Shown: piece by piece, positions 45,582 through 58,300 of the stretch | Layout: each line of letters opens with the position of its first letter | Position numbering within the stretch: position 1 is the stretch's first letter | Assembly: GCF_002105155.1 (NCBI RefSeq) | Contig: NW_019029042.1 | Location: 168,620 to 232,619 of the forward strand | Length of the DNA stretch: 64,000 nt | Reading direction: 5' to 3' | Source: Lobosporangium transversale | Taxonomy: Eukaryota > Mortierellomycota > Mortierellomycetes > Mortierellales > Mortierellaceae | Notes under the pieces: model-generated | What the model was told of the DNA's origin: nothing | What the model saw: only the letters and a program-made list of their open reading frames with translations | The model's database searches: none | Translations under genes and position numbers: made by a program

Positions 45582-48500
45582 TTAATCATTCTCATGGCTT
45601 GCAGCTGACTGTGGGAAGTCCAGCATCTCATCTAGACTGATATGACGTGAAAGTTCATTAAGGACAGTCTCATCCACTGGTATAATAGACTTTCTCCGGA
45701 ACTGAGGAATGACTGGTCCAGTGTTATCGAATGTCTGCAAATTGTCACTGTAAAGATCCTGGTCTGCGTCTGAATCATTTCCCGACAACTCTTCATCTGC
45801 TTCATCAGCGATCGCTCCATGAACAAAAGACTCTGAAATAATATGAATATATAAAATATAAGGGCGAGTTAGTGAGCGATGAGATGAAATAAAAGGAGCA
45901 TTCCAGGATAGCTAGAGCTCTTACCGAGTGGTACAGAGATGGGATCTGCTGGAAGTGGTAATGGGACCGAAACCGCGCCCTGCGCGGAAAGATTGGCATA
46001 GTTTTCTGCTGCCCGTTGCTCGAGTCGTTGCCAGATATCATCTCTTTCCTGCAAACGTTTTCTATCACTTTTATGCGAGTTAGATTGTTTAGTATGGACA
46101 ACAGCAACAACTGAAATGGTCACGACTAAAAAAAAAAAAAAAAGATGATTATCAACAATTTTTTGCAGGCTGAGTCTATCAAAACATACTTTTGACGTGC
46201 TACACGAAAATGATTGGTGCACTCATCAAAGAGTTTTGGTGTTGCATCCATGAATAATTTAAGCGCGTTAAATACCAACCCATGGATAGTCCTAAGGGAA
46301 ATGTTATATAGCCGTTAGAAAGGTATTGGTTGCATATATAATGGATAAAATGGGGATAAAAAGATGTGTTATTTGTACCTGTTCCAATGTGTCTTTGAGT
46401 TCTTGTACAAGGATTGGAACACGATCGGTAAAATTTCATTGGCATTGTCATGAATCAGATTAACAATATACTCGTTATTCCAATAGTATAGTGCTCTCTC
46501 TGCAACCTATGGTGATAGCAATGATGACGACGATCAATAAAATAAATAGATTTAATGCATCGTGCTTGCTCCAACGACCAACAAGCTTTTGTGTCTCACC
46601 TGGAAGTGTGGACTCGAAACACAGCGTGCGATTTGCGTAAATAAAGGGCCTTCTATTTTGACGAATTCGGATGGTTCAATGACATCCAGAATCTCTTCAA
46701 TTTCATTCAAGAACATCACCTCTTTGGGACTGTTGACTTTAGGCCAAAAGCGCAGCAAACCATGGACAACCTATTTTTTATTTTGACAAAGAAATGGACA
46801 TGTTAGTATTAATATGCATTAGACTTTTTCCGTTCTTCCTCCTCGAGAAAAAAAAAATAAAATAAAATAAAAAATAAATAAATAAATACCTCCTCAGTTA
46901 ACGTGGGGTCCTTCTCTAAAAATTGAACTACACAATAGGCCAGCTGAGGATGGTAAAGTGTCAATGATCTTGCCTTGTGAAGCGGTATTAATACTTTAGT
47001 GAGAAAGGTCTTATGTTCTTCCTTAAGTGGGAGAGCAAATCCGTTGATAATGCTAATGATGTAATAAGCAAGGGGACAGAACCACAAAAAAAAAAAAAGA
47101 AAGCAAAAAAAAAAAAAAAAGAGTAGATGTATGAGCCAAAAGATACATATGGTAGGGCAGGACCTTTCAACTCATTATAAACTATATATATCAACAATTA
47201 TCCCAAGAAAAAAAAAAAAAAAAAATTCTGATAGAGTTCTGAACTGTACCTTCCCAGAATTTCCAACAGCTCCGCAATCCCGTTGTGTCGTTCTTTCTCA
47301 TAAATAAATTGAAAAAAAACGTTGTTGATTGATCGGCGGATGAATGCTCTCAAATTGAGAAACTTGCCGTAGATACGGTGAAGGGTCGTTTTTAGAAAGT
47401 CGCGCTCACGAGGATCTTCACTATCAAAGAGCTCAAGCAACTAGAAAGTGAATACAGATGAGGACAGTAAGTAAAACAAGCGCAAAAAGTCCAAAAACTA
47501 ATTTACATAAACGATCAAAGTCAAAAAGTAGAGAGAAAACAACAAAGCCAGGATAATGACACGATTCAACTTTTTTTGCTTACCTGGAGGATAAAGTGAT
47601 GGTCAATGAATTTCTTTGCCATATTGGTGTTAAAATCAGGGGATTCGATGAAGCGAAGAAAGAATTCATAAACGATTTGAAGATGAGGCCATGCTAACTC
47701 CAGCACTGGTTCGTCTTCCTCAGGGTCATATGCCTCTCCCGAGGGATTCACCTGAGGGGGGATCGTTCTAAAGAGATTCATTGCAAACTGTAAGGATTTT
47801 TTGATCAGTATAGATCAAGTTAAATCATAGTCAATTTGGACCGCCTCTCTGTGCAAGCAAACAAAAGAAAAAGATTCTTACCATTTTGACGACCTCAGGA
47901 TATACAGGCTCTGTGATCACACCTCTGTTGTTAGAGATGTAGTCAAGAATTTCTGTCAATGCCTGCCGCTTGATTTCTTTGCCCTTGAGTTCTGAAGATG
48001 CATCATTAAAGTCGAAAACAACTGAGCATTGTCCAATCTTTTTCAAAAACAGCTCCTGACGATCAATATGTGCCACGTCTATATGGTATCAATAAGCGAT
48101 AAAAATTTTTTTAACAGCGAATATTGTTAAAAAAAAGACAAAGAGGATTTAGAGTACCGAGAATTGGTAGCAAAGATATAATAACAACAATTCAATTCAT
48201 TAATAATAATTATAAGGATAACAATAATAATAATAACAACAAAAAGAGAGAAAGAAGCAAAGATGGCAATAGATTGATAAGTGAATAGAAAATTAGATGG
48301 ATGAGTGGATGAGGCGAGAGAAATCGGAAATAGAAGAGCACAGAAAACAAGTAGAAACATTTAGAAGAGCTGCTCATACGCACGGATATTCACTGGTGTA
48401 TTAACAAGACTGACAAGGATCCAGTTAATTGAGAAAATTCCAGTTCTACATACCGTCTAATGCCTGAAGTCTTTCCAGCGTGACGCGTTCTGTTACATGG

Positions 48501-48702
48501 AATCGAGATGATCGTTGTCGTCTGGGAGTTTTGCTTATAGGGATGGCATCCTTGGGTGCGTTCTTCATCCTATTAATGGGTCCACTCTTAGGAACTTCTT
48601 TCTCACCAGTTTGTTTGGCCGAAGGAGATGCCGGAGTCGGTGAGGATGGAAGGCCCCCTGTAAACTGCGGTGATGCCCCAGGCTGATGATATTCAGACTA
48701 GC

Positions 48703-48737
<35 letters not shown>

Positions 48738-49561
48738 AAACACATTGTGAACGAGTGGGATAGGGGTCAGGAAATACACAAATGAAAGCTTTCAAAACCA
48801 AAGAAATAATTGTTATAACGGGGTGGAAAGGAGCCGTAGCAAAATGCTGGGCATTGTTTGGTCTATTTTCTTTGGTTCATAAAATAAAAATAAGAAAGGA
48901 GAGAGAAAGAGCAAGAAAGCGAGAAAGCGAGAAAGCGAGAGAGATTGGGTCATGGATGAGATCTTACTGGCTCTACATTCATTACCACAATTGTAGGAGT
49001 ATGATTGTCGCGCTGATCGTGAGTCATGTTGTCACCGAGGATGGTAATGCTTGGGTTTGTAGAATTGGCAAGAGTGCTCCCAGATTTATTCTCGAGCGGC
49101 GTTCTAGAAGGGATTTCTATTGCCTTTATGGGCTCCTTGACAGATGTGATGGGTTGTTCCTGTGGTTGTTGGTTCTGGTTGTTGTTATTAGAGGTATGAA
49201 CCGTGCTATTGCTGAGGTTGGAGAGGATATGGGGTTCCTGGGTAGGACTAAGACTAGAATTGGTAATGGGACAGGCCGTGGTGGGAGTAGTGTTATTATG
49301 ATGAGGGAGGTTGATATTGGTATTGATGGTATTGTTATTGTGAATGTAAGACGCGTTGTCAGCGACTTGAGTAGGATTACTGGAAGCAGTAGTAGGAGTA
49401 ATTAAAGTATTAATAGTACTAGTTGCTATTGAGGAAGAAGAAGAGGGGAGAGGAGCGTCGGCAGCTGGGACAGTGTTGATGGTAGAGGTGGAGTTGTTAG
49501 CTGGTAGGATATTATTGTTTTTCGACTTGTTCCGTGTCAAGACGCCCTTCAAACTCTTCAT
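45582..49561 (-). CDS. RTS1: PP2A regulatory subunit B56 (Rts1-like)
   Basis: Eleven exons on the minus strand: 49561-48968, 48697-48454, 48078-47882, 47787-47584, 47440-47250, 47052-46890, 46770-46600, 46506-46379, 46291-46190, 46061-45925 and 45832-45582, total 793 codons. It directs PP2A catalytic subunits to substrates. The first ~200 residues are Asn/Thr/Ser-rich. The conserved B56 HEAT-repeat body (about 260-680) includes [82 protein letters not shown], and [16 protein letters not shown]. The C-terminal ~110 residues are an acidic tail. Exon 10 could also begin at 46067. The B56 family is certain; the yeast symbol is by analogy. Confidence 0.93.
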
Positions 49562-50885
49562 TGATTTATTATTGCTTGATTACTTGATATGACGCAGAGT
49601 GGAAAGAGAAAACAAAAGAAAAGGAAAAAGAAAGAGAAGGAGAAAGAGAAGGAGAAAGAATGAGAAGGGGAGAAGCAAGCAAAAAAAAAAAAAAAGTGAT
49701 GGGCAAAAGAAATGAGGCTGGAGGAAGGAGAGAAAGAAAAAAAAGAGCAAAAGGACCAACAAAACAACTAAACAACTTTAGCACAGGGACAGCGATAAAT
49801 GATGGAACTTTATTAAATACAGAAAATAAAAGTCGGGTTGAAGGTTGAGAGCCATGCAAGAAAAAAAGAAGAGCACCAGCAAAACTGCATTATGTTGTAT
49901 AGCATATTGTATAGATATTATGGATATACAAAAATATTATTACACACATTTAATTGTATTATCACATTGACCAAATACAATATACATGCTTTATACATAC
50001 ATTAATGCAGATATCATACATGTCATTGCACTTTCCCTTTTGGATTATTGGCCTTGTCGTTTTTGTGCAGCTAAGCAAAGCCAAAAGATCTTGACGACAG
50101 GGATCCTCTTCATTAATAAACTCTTTTTTCAATCTTTTATTATATTATTGATTCAACATATTTAGTTTCATCTTCATCCTACTTCCATCATGGTCGTCAG
50201 AGCTTATCTTTAATATACTTGTTGTCTTTTTACAAAGATTTATCCATATCCACACGCCATTTATCTGCATTCTTTTTTTTTTTTTTTCCTTCTTCTTGCC
50301 TTATTGGATAAACGGCTTAAGATTGGAATATTGAAAAGATCCCATTGACCAACAAATGATAAGGGGCAGAAAAAAAAAAAAAAAGAAAAGAAAAAGAAAA
50401 AGAATGCTCTCAACCAACCCACCTCTTCCTTTGTGGAAATAGGGCCTATTGGTGGATTTGTCCTATGAATAGGTTTTCACAGACATGAATGTGTCATTAT
50501 AAATTTAAACTAACGGGTTCTTTCTTCTTTGGTATTGATACCATTGATAATGGAGCGGAGAAAGAGAAAAGAAAAAGAACAAGAAAAAGAACAAGAAAAA
50601 GGAAAAGAGAGAGCGGCGGAGCAAGTGACAAAGTATGAGAGTGAGAGCATTGTTTTCAAGCCCTGATCATGAGCATGAGCGTAAAAGCACAGCTGCAAAC
50701 GAGCTTTGTCTTTCCTTTTCATTGGTGCATTCAATAGACGTTATTAGTCTCACCTAAAGTTTATGTAGACTCAGTATAAACCCATCTTTACCAGAGTATT
50801 TCTTCATTCCTATTTGATTTTATTGAAATAAAAAGGCGTCCTTTTTTCACGAAAGAAAAAAAAAAAATAGAAAACATATTTATAC
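49562..50885. other. Intergenic region with long polypurine stretch
   Basis: About 1.3 kb without a recognisable gene. 49600-49760 is a GA-rich polypurine tract (repeated GAGAAGGAGAAAGA-like units), and 50555-50615 is a second one; both strands therefore show spurious Phe/Ser/Leu or Lys/Glu frames. The left part is the probable B56 promoter, the right part the 3' flank of the BuGZ gene. Confidence 0.4.
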
Positions 50886-52666
50886 TTATGCTGCAGACTC
50901 CACCTTGGGTTTGAATCGGTATCGCTCCAGCGCAGCTCTGATTTCCTCCTATAGAAATACATCAAAATGACTGTCAGAAATATGAAAAAAGCCAATGTTT
51001 CATTAAAAAAAAAAAGGTATTCGCAAAATAATACATGTAACGTACCACAGACACATCATTATTGGCATAGACGAGAGTACTGTCCTTCTTGGTTGGAGTG
51101 CCGTTCGTTACCAACGCAGTAGCAGCTTTTGCATCTGCTGAAGGTGCTTGCATTGATCCAATAGCTGTCGTTGCAGATGGTGTTGTGATTGTAGCTGCGA
51201 CAGCCAGGGTTGTGGGATCGGGAGATGGTGTAATATGTGAAGTATGCTTCAAGTTATAACTCATATAAGGATTGGGAATACCTATTGCAGGTGAGGAGGT
51301 TGACTGTCCAACTGCAGAAGATGGGGATGGCCCGCTTGGAGGCGTCGAGCCAGGCAATCCAGCTGTATGAGGTGATCTCGGTGGCAACCCAGAAGAGTGA
51401 GGATGCATGTTAGGTGGCACGCCTGGTGGTGCTCCAGCCGGCGCACTAAGGGCTGCATGTGGTGGAATTAAAGGCATACCTGGTGGAGGCATAAAACCTG
51501 GTGGAGGAGGTCCATTCATGAATCTAGGTGGGAAACCTGGTTGATGTTGCTGAGGTGACATACCATATGGTGGTCCTGGCGCCGGCCTTTGTGGCGGCCA
51601 TGATCCAGGAGAAGGAGGAGCAATCTGATTACCATAAGGTGCTGGTGGGAATGGTGGCGGTGGTCCTGCATGTGATATACTATTCAAGTGAGCAACAAAA
51701 AAAAAAATTAGTTCTTCTCCGGCAAAAATCTTCTCCTTTGTTCCTTGGTGCTATGGCGGGTGGGACTTACCCTGGGGCCGGAATTCCATAAGGCTGTGGG
51801 GGCCGAGGTTGATAGAATTGGCTATATGCAGCAGGCATAACTGAAGCAGCTTGTGGCATACCTGGATATTGAAACTGACCTGGATACGGGGCTTGGCTGT
51901 GTGGAGGCGGGTGAGGGATTCCTGCACCTATCGATCCAGGGGGATTAGGAGGCATACCAGGAGCAGGAGGAGTTGAGCCGGGTGGTACCTGGAGCCCAGA
52001 TGATCCAACAAGAGGTCCAGTTGGAACTGAGGTCGCCTGCATCATAGCTCTGTGCGCTGCCAGTTGATTTTGAAGATCCTCTTCAGAGAATTCAACAGGT
52101 GTAGAAGCAATTTTAGGGCGTTTACTGACAGGATTATCACTTGCGTCCTGTTTACTGCTGTATGCAATCAAATCTTCTTCCGGAATGCCTTCCATACCGT
52201 AAATTTCCAGATCCACCGTCTCACGACCAGGCATTGCATTAGGGACACTGATAGTAAAAAAAATAGTGTTACAGCGGACAGATAAATTATTGTAAACTTG
52301 ACCAACAAATTTAAGATAAAAGGCTTTGATCTTTCACCTACGTGCTAATGGTCTCCTTGTGAACCTGTAGAACATGGACTGCCATTCCTCCTGCAGTGTT
52401 GAGTTTTTTGCTGCAATGGCTACACTTGAAGTGCTTTGCTCTTTGATGCGAAATCAGCACTTTTTCATCCTCGAAATCACGTTCGCAGTACCTGTCATTT
52501 AAAAACGAGATCAGTACAGTTTATCAATGAAACGTGAATGGGTGGTAACATTGATCAAATAGTTATACCATAAATTCATGAAAGCAACAAGTTAAAGACT
52601 TTAAATTGTTATATTTGCATACCAGCACCAAGGACGCACAACTTTTTTCTTGTTCTTTTTTGCCAT
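50886..52666 (-). CDS. ZNF207: BuGZ/ZNF207-like zinc-finger protein
   Basis: Five exons, 52666-52623, 52491-52342, 52247-51771, 51679-51046 and 50948-50886, total 455 codons. The N-terminus [17 protein letters not shown] begins two C2H2 fingers ([18 protein letters not shown]...H and CSHCSKKL...H), followed by HVLQVHKET and [20 protein letters not shown], the signature of BuGZ/ZNF207. That protein is a Bub3 partner at kinetochores and a spindle-assembly and splicing-associated factor in animals. The middle is Pro/Gly/Met-rich low complexity, as in the family, where it drives phase separation. The last exon, [20 protein letters not shown], with its Glu-Glu pair recalls the Bub3-binding GLEBS segment; that match is from memory and needs alignment. 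The fungal function is inferred. Confidence 0.88.
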
Positions 52667-52866
52667 CGTTGTTCAAAAAGTGAATGGGATTATTGATGTA
52701 AGTCAAATGATGATTAACAAAAAAAAAAATCGCATCTTTACTTCAGTCTAATTTAAGGGGTTTCATTAGCCAGTGAGCTTCGCCACCAAAGCGTCCAAAA
52801 AAAAAAAAAAATTCAAACAGATCAAGTTTTATTATTGTTGGCTAGCCTTCAATGCTGACCGATCGT

Positions 52867-54421
52867 TTAGAAGCGGAGCTTAGTGAAGAACCACTTGTTC
52901 TTGCCGCTGTTGTATCTATTGTGACAAAAATAGAGACATACATGTTTAGTATAGGTAACAATAATATATTATCAAACTTTAATCAATTATAACATTGCTA
53001 CATACCTCTCCTCGAAGAGCTTCTTAATGGCCTTCTTGGCTTCCTCACGTTGAGAGGGTTCCTTGAAAGAGTCGACAGTGAGGACGGACTTGAGGGACTC
53101 CAATTCCAAACCATAGCTTTATATATATATATTTTTTTTAAAAAAGAAATCCAGTTTGAAAACATCGATTTTTAGTAAAAAACAGCAACAGCATGCGCTC
53201 CTGAGAACGTGGCGATTATTTCCAAATACATCTCCAGTTTACCGGATGTTGTTTTCCAATTATAAATTCTTTTATATCCATAAAGCCTCTTCATGATCGT
53301 CCAATTAAAAAATATAGGCCTTACCGAGTGGGCATCAAGTGATTATAGTTGATAACCTTGATGAAAGGCTTAACCTTGGAGCGCTTGGCGACGCGCTTCT
53401 TGCCCATGTTCTTAGTGATCTTGAGAGGGTAACGCTCGACACCTGCAACGAGGGCATGGCCGTAACCACGCTCCTTAGAACCATCATCGACATGTACAGA
53501 CAGGAAAAGAAACAAGAGAATAAAAAAGAAAAGGCAAATAGAAAATAACAAGCACAGGTCATACGAATCTTCACATCCGTTTCCAATGCGAGGAAACAAA
53601 TGATCAAATTGAAGAATGTAATAATATAACACTTCGAGTTCAAAATTGAAATAAAAAAAGTTCTCCATCAACGCATTTTGTCCACTTCTTCCATGAAAGC
53701 ATATTGATAACTGATTGGCTCTCTATGTAGCTGAGTTGCGAAGATGTATTTCGACAGATATGTTGATTTATGGTTTAGAATATCCAGTCGAGTTATAATG
53801 GTGAGTATAGTCGAGAAATGTTGTATTGATAACGGGCTCTACGCTGGAGCACATTATCAATAATCTAACTGATGTGCTTGGTTTGGTTCAAGATATTGGT
53901 GATCCCTTAGAGATAAATCTAACCAATATTGTGCTTCCTCTATAAAGAGGACGCTTTCCTGATCAAAAGTCCAGAATAAAATGAAATTAGATTTCCTGCA
54001 TCTACTGAGACATTTATGGTGTTTGGATCCTGATCAATCATGACATCATTGGTTGTCCTATCCGGTGATGGCGATTCCATGCAAACGAGCAAAAAGAGTA
54101 ATAATAATAAAAAAAAAAAAAACAACGTAAACATTTCAATAAAGCTGTTGATTTGCTATTTTTCACGATGACAGCCTTCTTGCCGGCGTAACGACCGTTA
54201 AGGATGACGGCGACCTAGGTTTGATTGGGAAGGACGTAAATTTTGGGTGTAAGTCGGATGTATCCAAATTATCCAAATTATCCATATCTATCCATCGATC
54301 AAATATTCTTAACATCCGTCTATATCGCCTCATGATTTAATTATAGGTGATATTCAGTCCTGTCATGGTCAACAGGATGTGTCCTTGAAAGTACCTTTCC
54401 TGACTTTAAGAACTTGACCAT
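52867..54421 (-). CDS. RPL27: 60S ribosomal protein eL27
   Basis: Five exons on the minus strand: 54421-54395, 54214-54160, 53493-53325, 53116-53006 and 52915-52867, giving 136 codons, exactly the length of eL27. The product starts [24 protein letters not shown], has the KOW-type segment, then [59 protein letters not shown], and ends KWFFTKLRF. Introns 1, 3 and 4 are GT-AG (178, 208 and 90 nt). Intron 2 has no usable AG near the conserved [10 protein letters not shown] exon start. The only join giving the conserved VKNVDDGSK text uses AT...AC ends (see separate entry). The N-terminal exon is only nine codons, usual for ribosomal genes. Confidence 0.93.
53494..54159 (-). other. Apparent 666-nt AT-AC intron in RPL27
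   Basis: On the minus strand the exon ends GTGAAAA, the interval begins ATAGCAAATC and ends TTTCTTTTCCTGTCTGTAC, and the next exon begins ATGTCGATGATGG. The 3' end has a pyrimidine tract like a U2-type intron but no AG. The U12 donor (ATATCCTT) and branch (TCCTTAAC) consensus are absent. The nearest upstream AGs would insert dozens of hydrophobic residues. An unspliced insertion or assembly error is the alternative. Confidence 0.6.
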
Positions 54422-55374
54422 CTTGTTGCAGAGAGACAAAGAAAAAGAGAAGGGTTTAATGCATCATGAAGTAGCTGCAAAATTATACAAGATTTTCATG
54501 GATTAAAAACAAGTCACATGTTCATAAATGGGAGTTGTGATATCCTTCCAAAACGGAGAAAAAGTGTCTTTCATCATTAAAACCCATTATGTCTAAAACC
54601 AATGAAATAGAAGCCAGTTTATACGACTCGCGAATGACAAGCTTTACGATGCATTGGTAAAAGCATATCCGATTGGCATCGTTTTTTTTTTTATCACGTA
54701 CAACTTGTCAGGTCGTGACCTTTATCCTTGACAATAAATAGGCACTTCGCTCTACCAGGTTGAATTCATAAAATGGATAGTTGCGGTCTAGAAGACATTG
54801 TGGAAGATTATGAGACCGTCATAACGCTGAACTTTCTATCGAGTTATGCTATGCTGAAAGGGAAAACGGAGGAGCGGATCAAAGGAGATCCGAGATAGTC
54901 CAGAGGATTATGAAATGAAGAAAGTCAAGATGGAGGATAAGGTATCGGCCAAAAAGCTGGGTAAGTCAAAGAAAACTATTGCTTTATTGCTATGTTTATC
55001 GATGTCGATATCGATGTTGATGCACTGGCCAAAGCGGATATGGAAAAATAGATTAAAGAAAGGCGCTCAGCCTGACAAACGCATGAACATGCAAGATATT
55101 GTGAGGGATGATTTCCTAAATTTTGATCCCAGCACATTAGGAGCAGCCCTAAGATCGCCAATTTTAAGAGTTAACTAGAGTGGCATCAGATAATCATTGA
55201 TATTAGTCTTACTCTCGCACGACGGAAATCACCCTTACTCGAATAAAGAGAGATATTGTCAATGAGCCCGCTTTTGCATTGTTATTTATTTTATTTTTCC
55301 AAGTTAGGAGACGTTATTCAAAGGTTAATGTGCTGGCTATTAGGTGTAGATGTCTTTTCTGTTTGCGCAGCTGG
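54422..55374. other. Region between IML1 and RPL27 with broken open frames
   Basis: On the plus strand a frame begins at 54774 (MDSCGLEDIVEDYETVITLN) and stops after about 40 codons. Another (54915-55178, 87 codons) starts MKKVKMEDKVSAKKLGKSKKTI, with a helix-turn-helix-like look. They may be a decayed transposase or nothing. The left end holds the RPL27 promoter. Confidence 0.3.
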
Positions 55375-58300
55375 TCAATCTAATGAAAGTCCTTGTGCCT
55401 GTGGCATTTGCGGTTGCTGATGAGCCGATGGCTGTGAGGAAACTTCTATTTCAATTTGTGAATTAGAATCAGCCTCGGTCATTTTCAGGCCATCATCGCA
55501 CGTTGGATCCATGTCGATACGAATCATAGGGACATTAGCAGCCGTCGTAGCTACACCATTAGACCCATATTCATTACTGGATCCGCTATCCTTAGCAGTA
55601 TCAGCCGCCACCGCTCCGTTGCTTGCCGAGTTGTCCTGGGTATTATCGGCATAGATATCAGACTTGCGACGAGGCGCCGCTAGCGAAGGCATGACCCAAT
55701 CCAAACCTTCACGCTCAACAACCCTTTCATCAGGAACATCTTCCAAAATATCTTGAATACCAGATACAGTCTCAAGATGGCTCGATATTTCACTCCAAAT
55801 CTTGGCTAGCGCTTCCTTATCTGCACACGTAGCAGCGAATTTCTTTCGCAGGACGTCTGGATTCGGTACATTATTTGAGGCACTCTTGTTTGTTGACGAA
55901 CCACCATCTTGACCTCCACCATTCACCCCGCTAATTTTGGATCGATCCCAGTCGCTGCGGTCTCGCTCAGGCGTAGGAATCGAGTGTGATGTCAAAAGGC
56001 GATTGTTAACCCAGAAAAACTCATAGGGTCCATTGTACGAGATTTGAATAAATGCCACCCCTGACCGATGCACGTACTGAATGTTTTTGTAAGTAGCTCG
56101 TTTGTACGAGTAGGTGAGTTGTGTAATTGGCGGATAGAGTTCATCCGATTCCATGTCGAGGATAAATCCATGAAGTTTCACTAGCTCGGTAAAAAAATGC
56201 AGTTTTGGTATTTGCACAGGTTCTGTATCAGGTTCAAGTGATGATGCTGGCTTGAAGAAGCCCTTGGTGGGTGGTGGGCGAAGCGCGAGTTTGATAGGTG
56301 CAGGGCTTTCAAAGGGGTTAAATGCGCGCCCTTGCGTGTCTTGCTCAATTGGTGCTTCTACTAACCGAAGTCCGCATCGCTCTGCAGTCCTGCCCCAGCT
56401 TTGAAGCATATCCTCGATTAATCGGGCAGTGCATCCAAGCCAATGTAGCTGGAAATGGTAACAGTGTTTGATATTGTGTGCGAGATCATAGTGCAAGATT
56501 GCAGTCTCTCTTCGTCCACTTCTCTTGTTTGGATCAACATCAATCGTAATTGCTTTGGACATTTCTACCTTTTTGGGCGATAACATCTTCTGAGACATCT
56601 CTATACGCTCTCTGAATGACGGCGTACCACTGTTCAAGGGCTGAGAGTTATTGAGTAGCCCTGAGGTCGCACCGCCTGCCACCCCAGTAACCGACCCCAG
56701 CGTCGTGGTCGATCCATTAGTAGCACTAGGAGTCAGTTTAATAGAGGGTCGTGTCATTTTCTCTGAGGAAGGATCGGGATCTCTGTCCTTATTCAGGATC
56801 TTCTCCAGATCGACATCACGTCTAGTAAGGGATGTAGTTGTATTGCGAAACCAGCCTTTCCTTTCTTTCCCGGAAGGAGCATACTCGCCTGAAAACTGAT
56901 AAAAGTAATGGCCGTCCATGAAATGATGTTTCCCAAGACAGTGGATGAACAGGCCTTTGTCAAAAAGCTTTTTGCCAAACTCTGTGGCTTCCTCTCGTGT
57001 GTCAATATCAACAAAATTATTGATCAACCAGTCCACAACCTCATTGCCTAAAAAGACGCTATTATAAACTCGCAGGTGCCAGCGACGATCCTGTAGCTTG
57101 ATACCTGTAAGTGAGTTTTGAATCGCTGTAGCAATCGTCTGAACCTTGACATTGCGATTAAGTTTTTCTGATTCTGGTAATACAGGTATAGCCGTGTTTG
57201 ATGTCTGTCCGTTATCAAGCTCTTTTTTAGCCAGTTCTGAAAATGCCCATGCTGCAAAACTGCAGGTTATGAGCTGGACCTTAACAGACGAGTCTTGCTT
57301 CTTCAATGAACCCGCCCGATCGGTTTGCAGATCAATGTAGCGCGCCTTGTGGAACAATTCCAAGAACCTTTGAAATCCAGCAAGTCGCATCTCTTCTTCA
57401 TCCAAGTGTTCACCGGTTACATTTGTCATGTTGTTCGATACGACGTGTTCAGTAGGGATCAAAATAAATCTTGCTCTCCAGTACAAGAGTTCTTCTGTAA
57501 GCTCCTCTTGATATCCTGAGACAAGATGATCCAGGTAATTCCATTGATAATGTGTCAGAGGTGGGTATGAGAAAGTTAAGTCTCGAGGCATGTAGCTCGG
57601 GAGCTGTTTGGCCCAGATAACACACTGATACTTGATACTTTCAGGTTTATATTCAAAACGGCGTTCGTATCGCTTGACTTCAATATTTCCTTCTGTGTCG
57701 ATTGAGAGGCGATGAACCTGCTGCCCCATGCTGAGGTAATAGGATTTATCTTTAGATGCATTGTTGGACACAACACCACTGCTTTTCCCAGTACCTTTGC
57801 ATGGGAATTCCATTGCAACGGGATCCGACTGCTCGTCTGATCCAACACCGATGGTATTGCACCTATTAATTGTCCCATGGACTTCTGTTGCGGTATTCCT
57901 TTCCAGAGGTGCACTGAAATGATCTGCCTTGCCTGTCTTTGAAGTCATGGATGTACTCTCAACAATGAGTTGGAATCCCTGCGCTAAACGGTGGTAAATT
58001 AGCTCCTTCATTAGAGCTTTGGTTTTTGCTCTTCGCTCCTGGTCGCTGAAGCTCCTGACATCTTCACTTGGGGAGATAGTATGGATATATTCTGAATATA
58101 GGCCCTGAAGTTCTTCTCGAGTTGGGAAATAGTCTGTTGTCAAGGGTAGGGATGCCGGAGAAATCAAACCTCTCCATGCTTCTGTGTTCGATAATCCGTC
58201 CGTGTAGACCTCGCTTCGAATAAGATTGGGTGATGTACAGCGTGCTTTGACTCGTGGAAAGGCATGCTGCCAGCGTCTCAAATGGGATGTCATACGGATG

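Noticed and set aside
48880-49440. Long plus-strand frame opposite B56 exon 1
   Set aside because: It mirrors the Asn/Thr/Ser low-complexity N-terminus of B56 and continues into a GA-rich repeat.
54915-55178. 87-codon frame with HTH-like start considered as a transposase
   Set aside because: It is too short and lacks a catalytic motif, terminal repeats or supporting neighbours. Noted only as possible debris.
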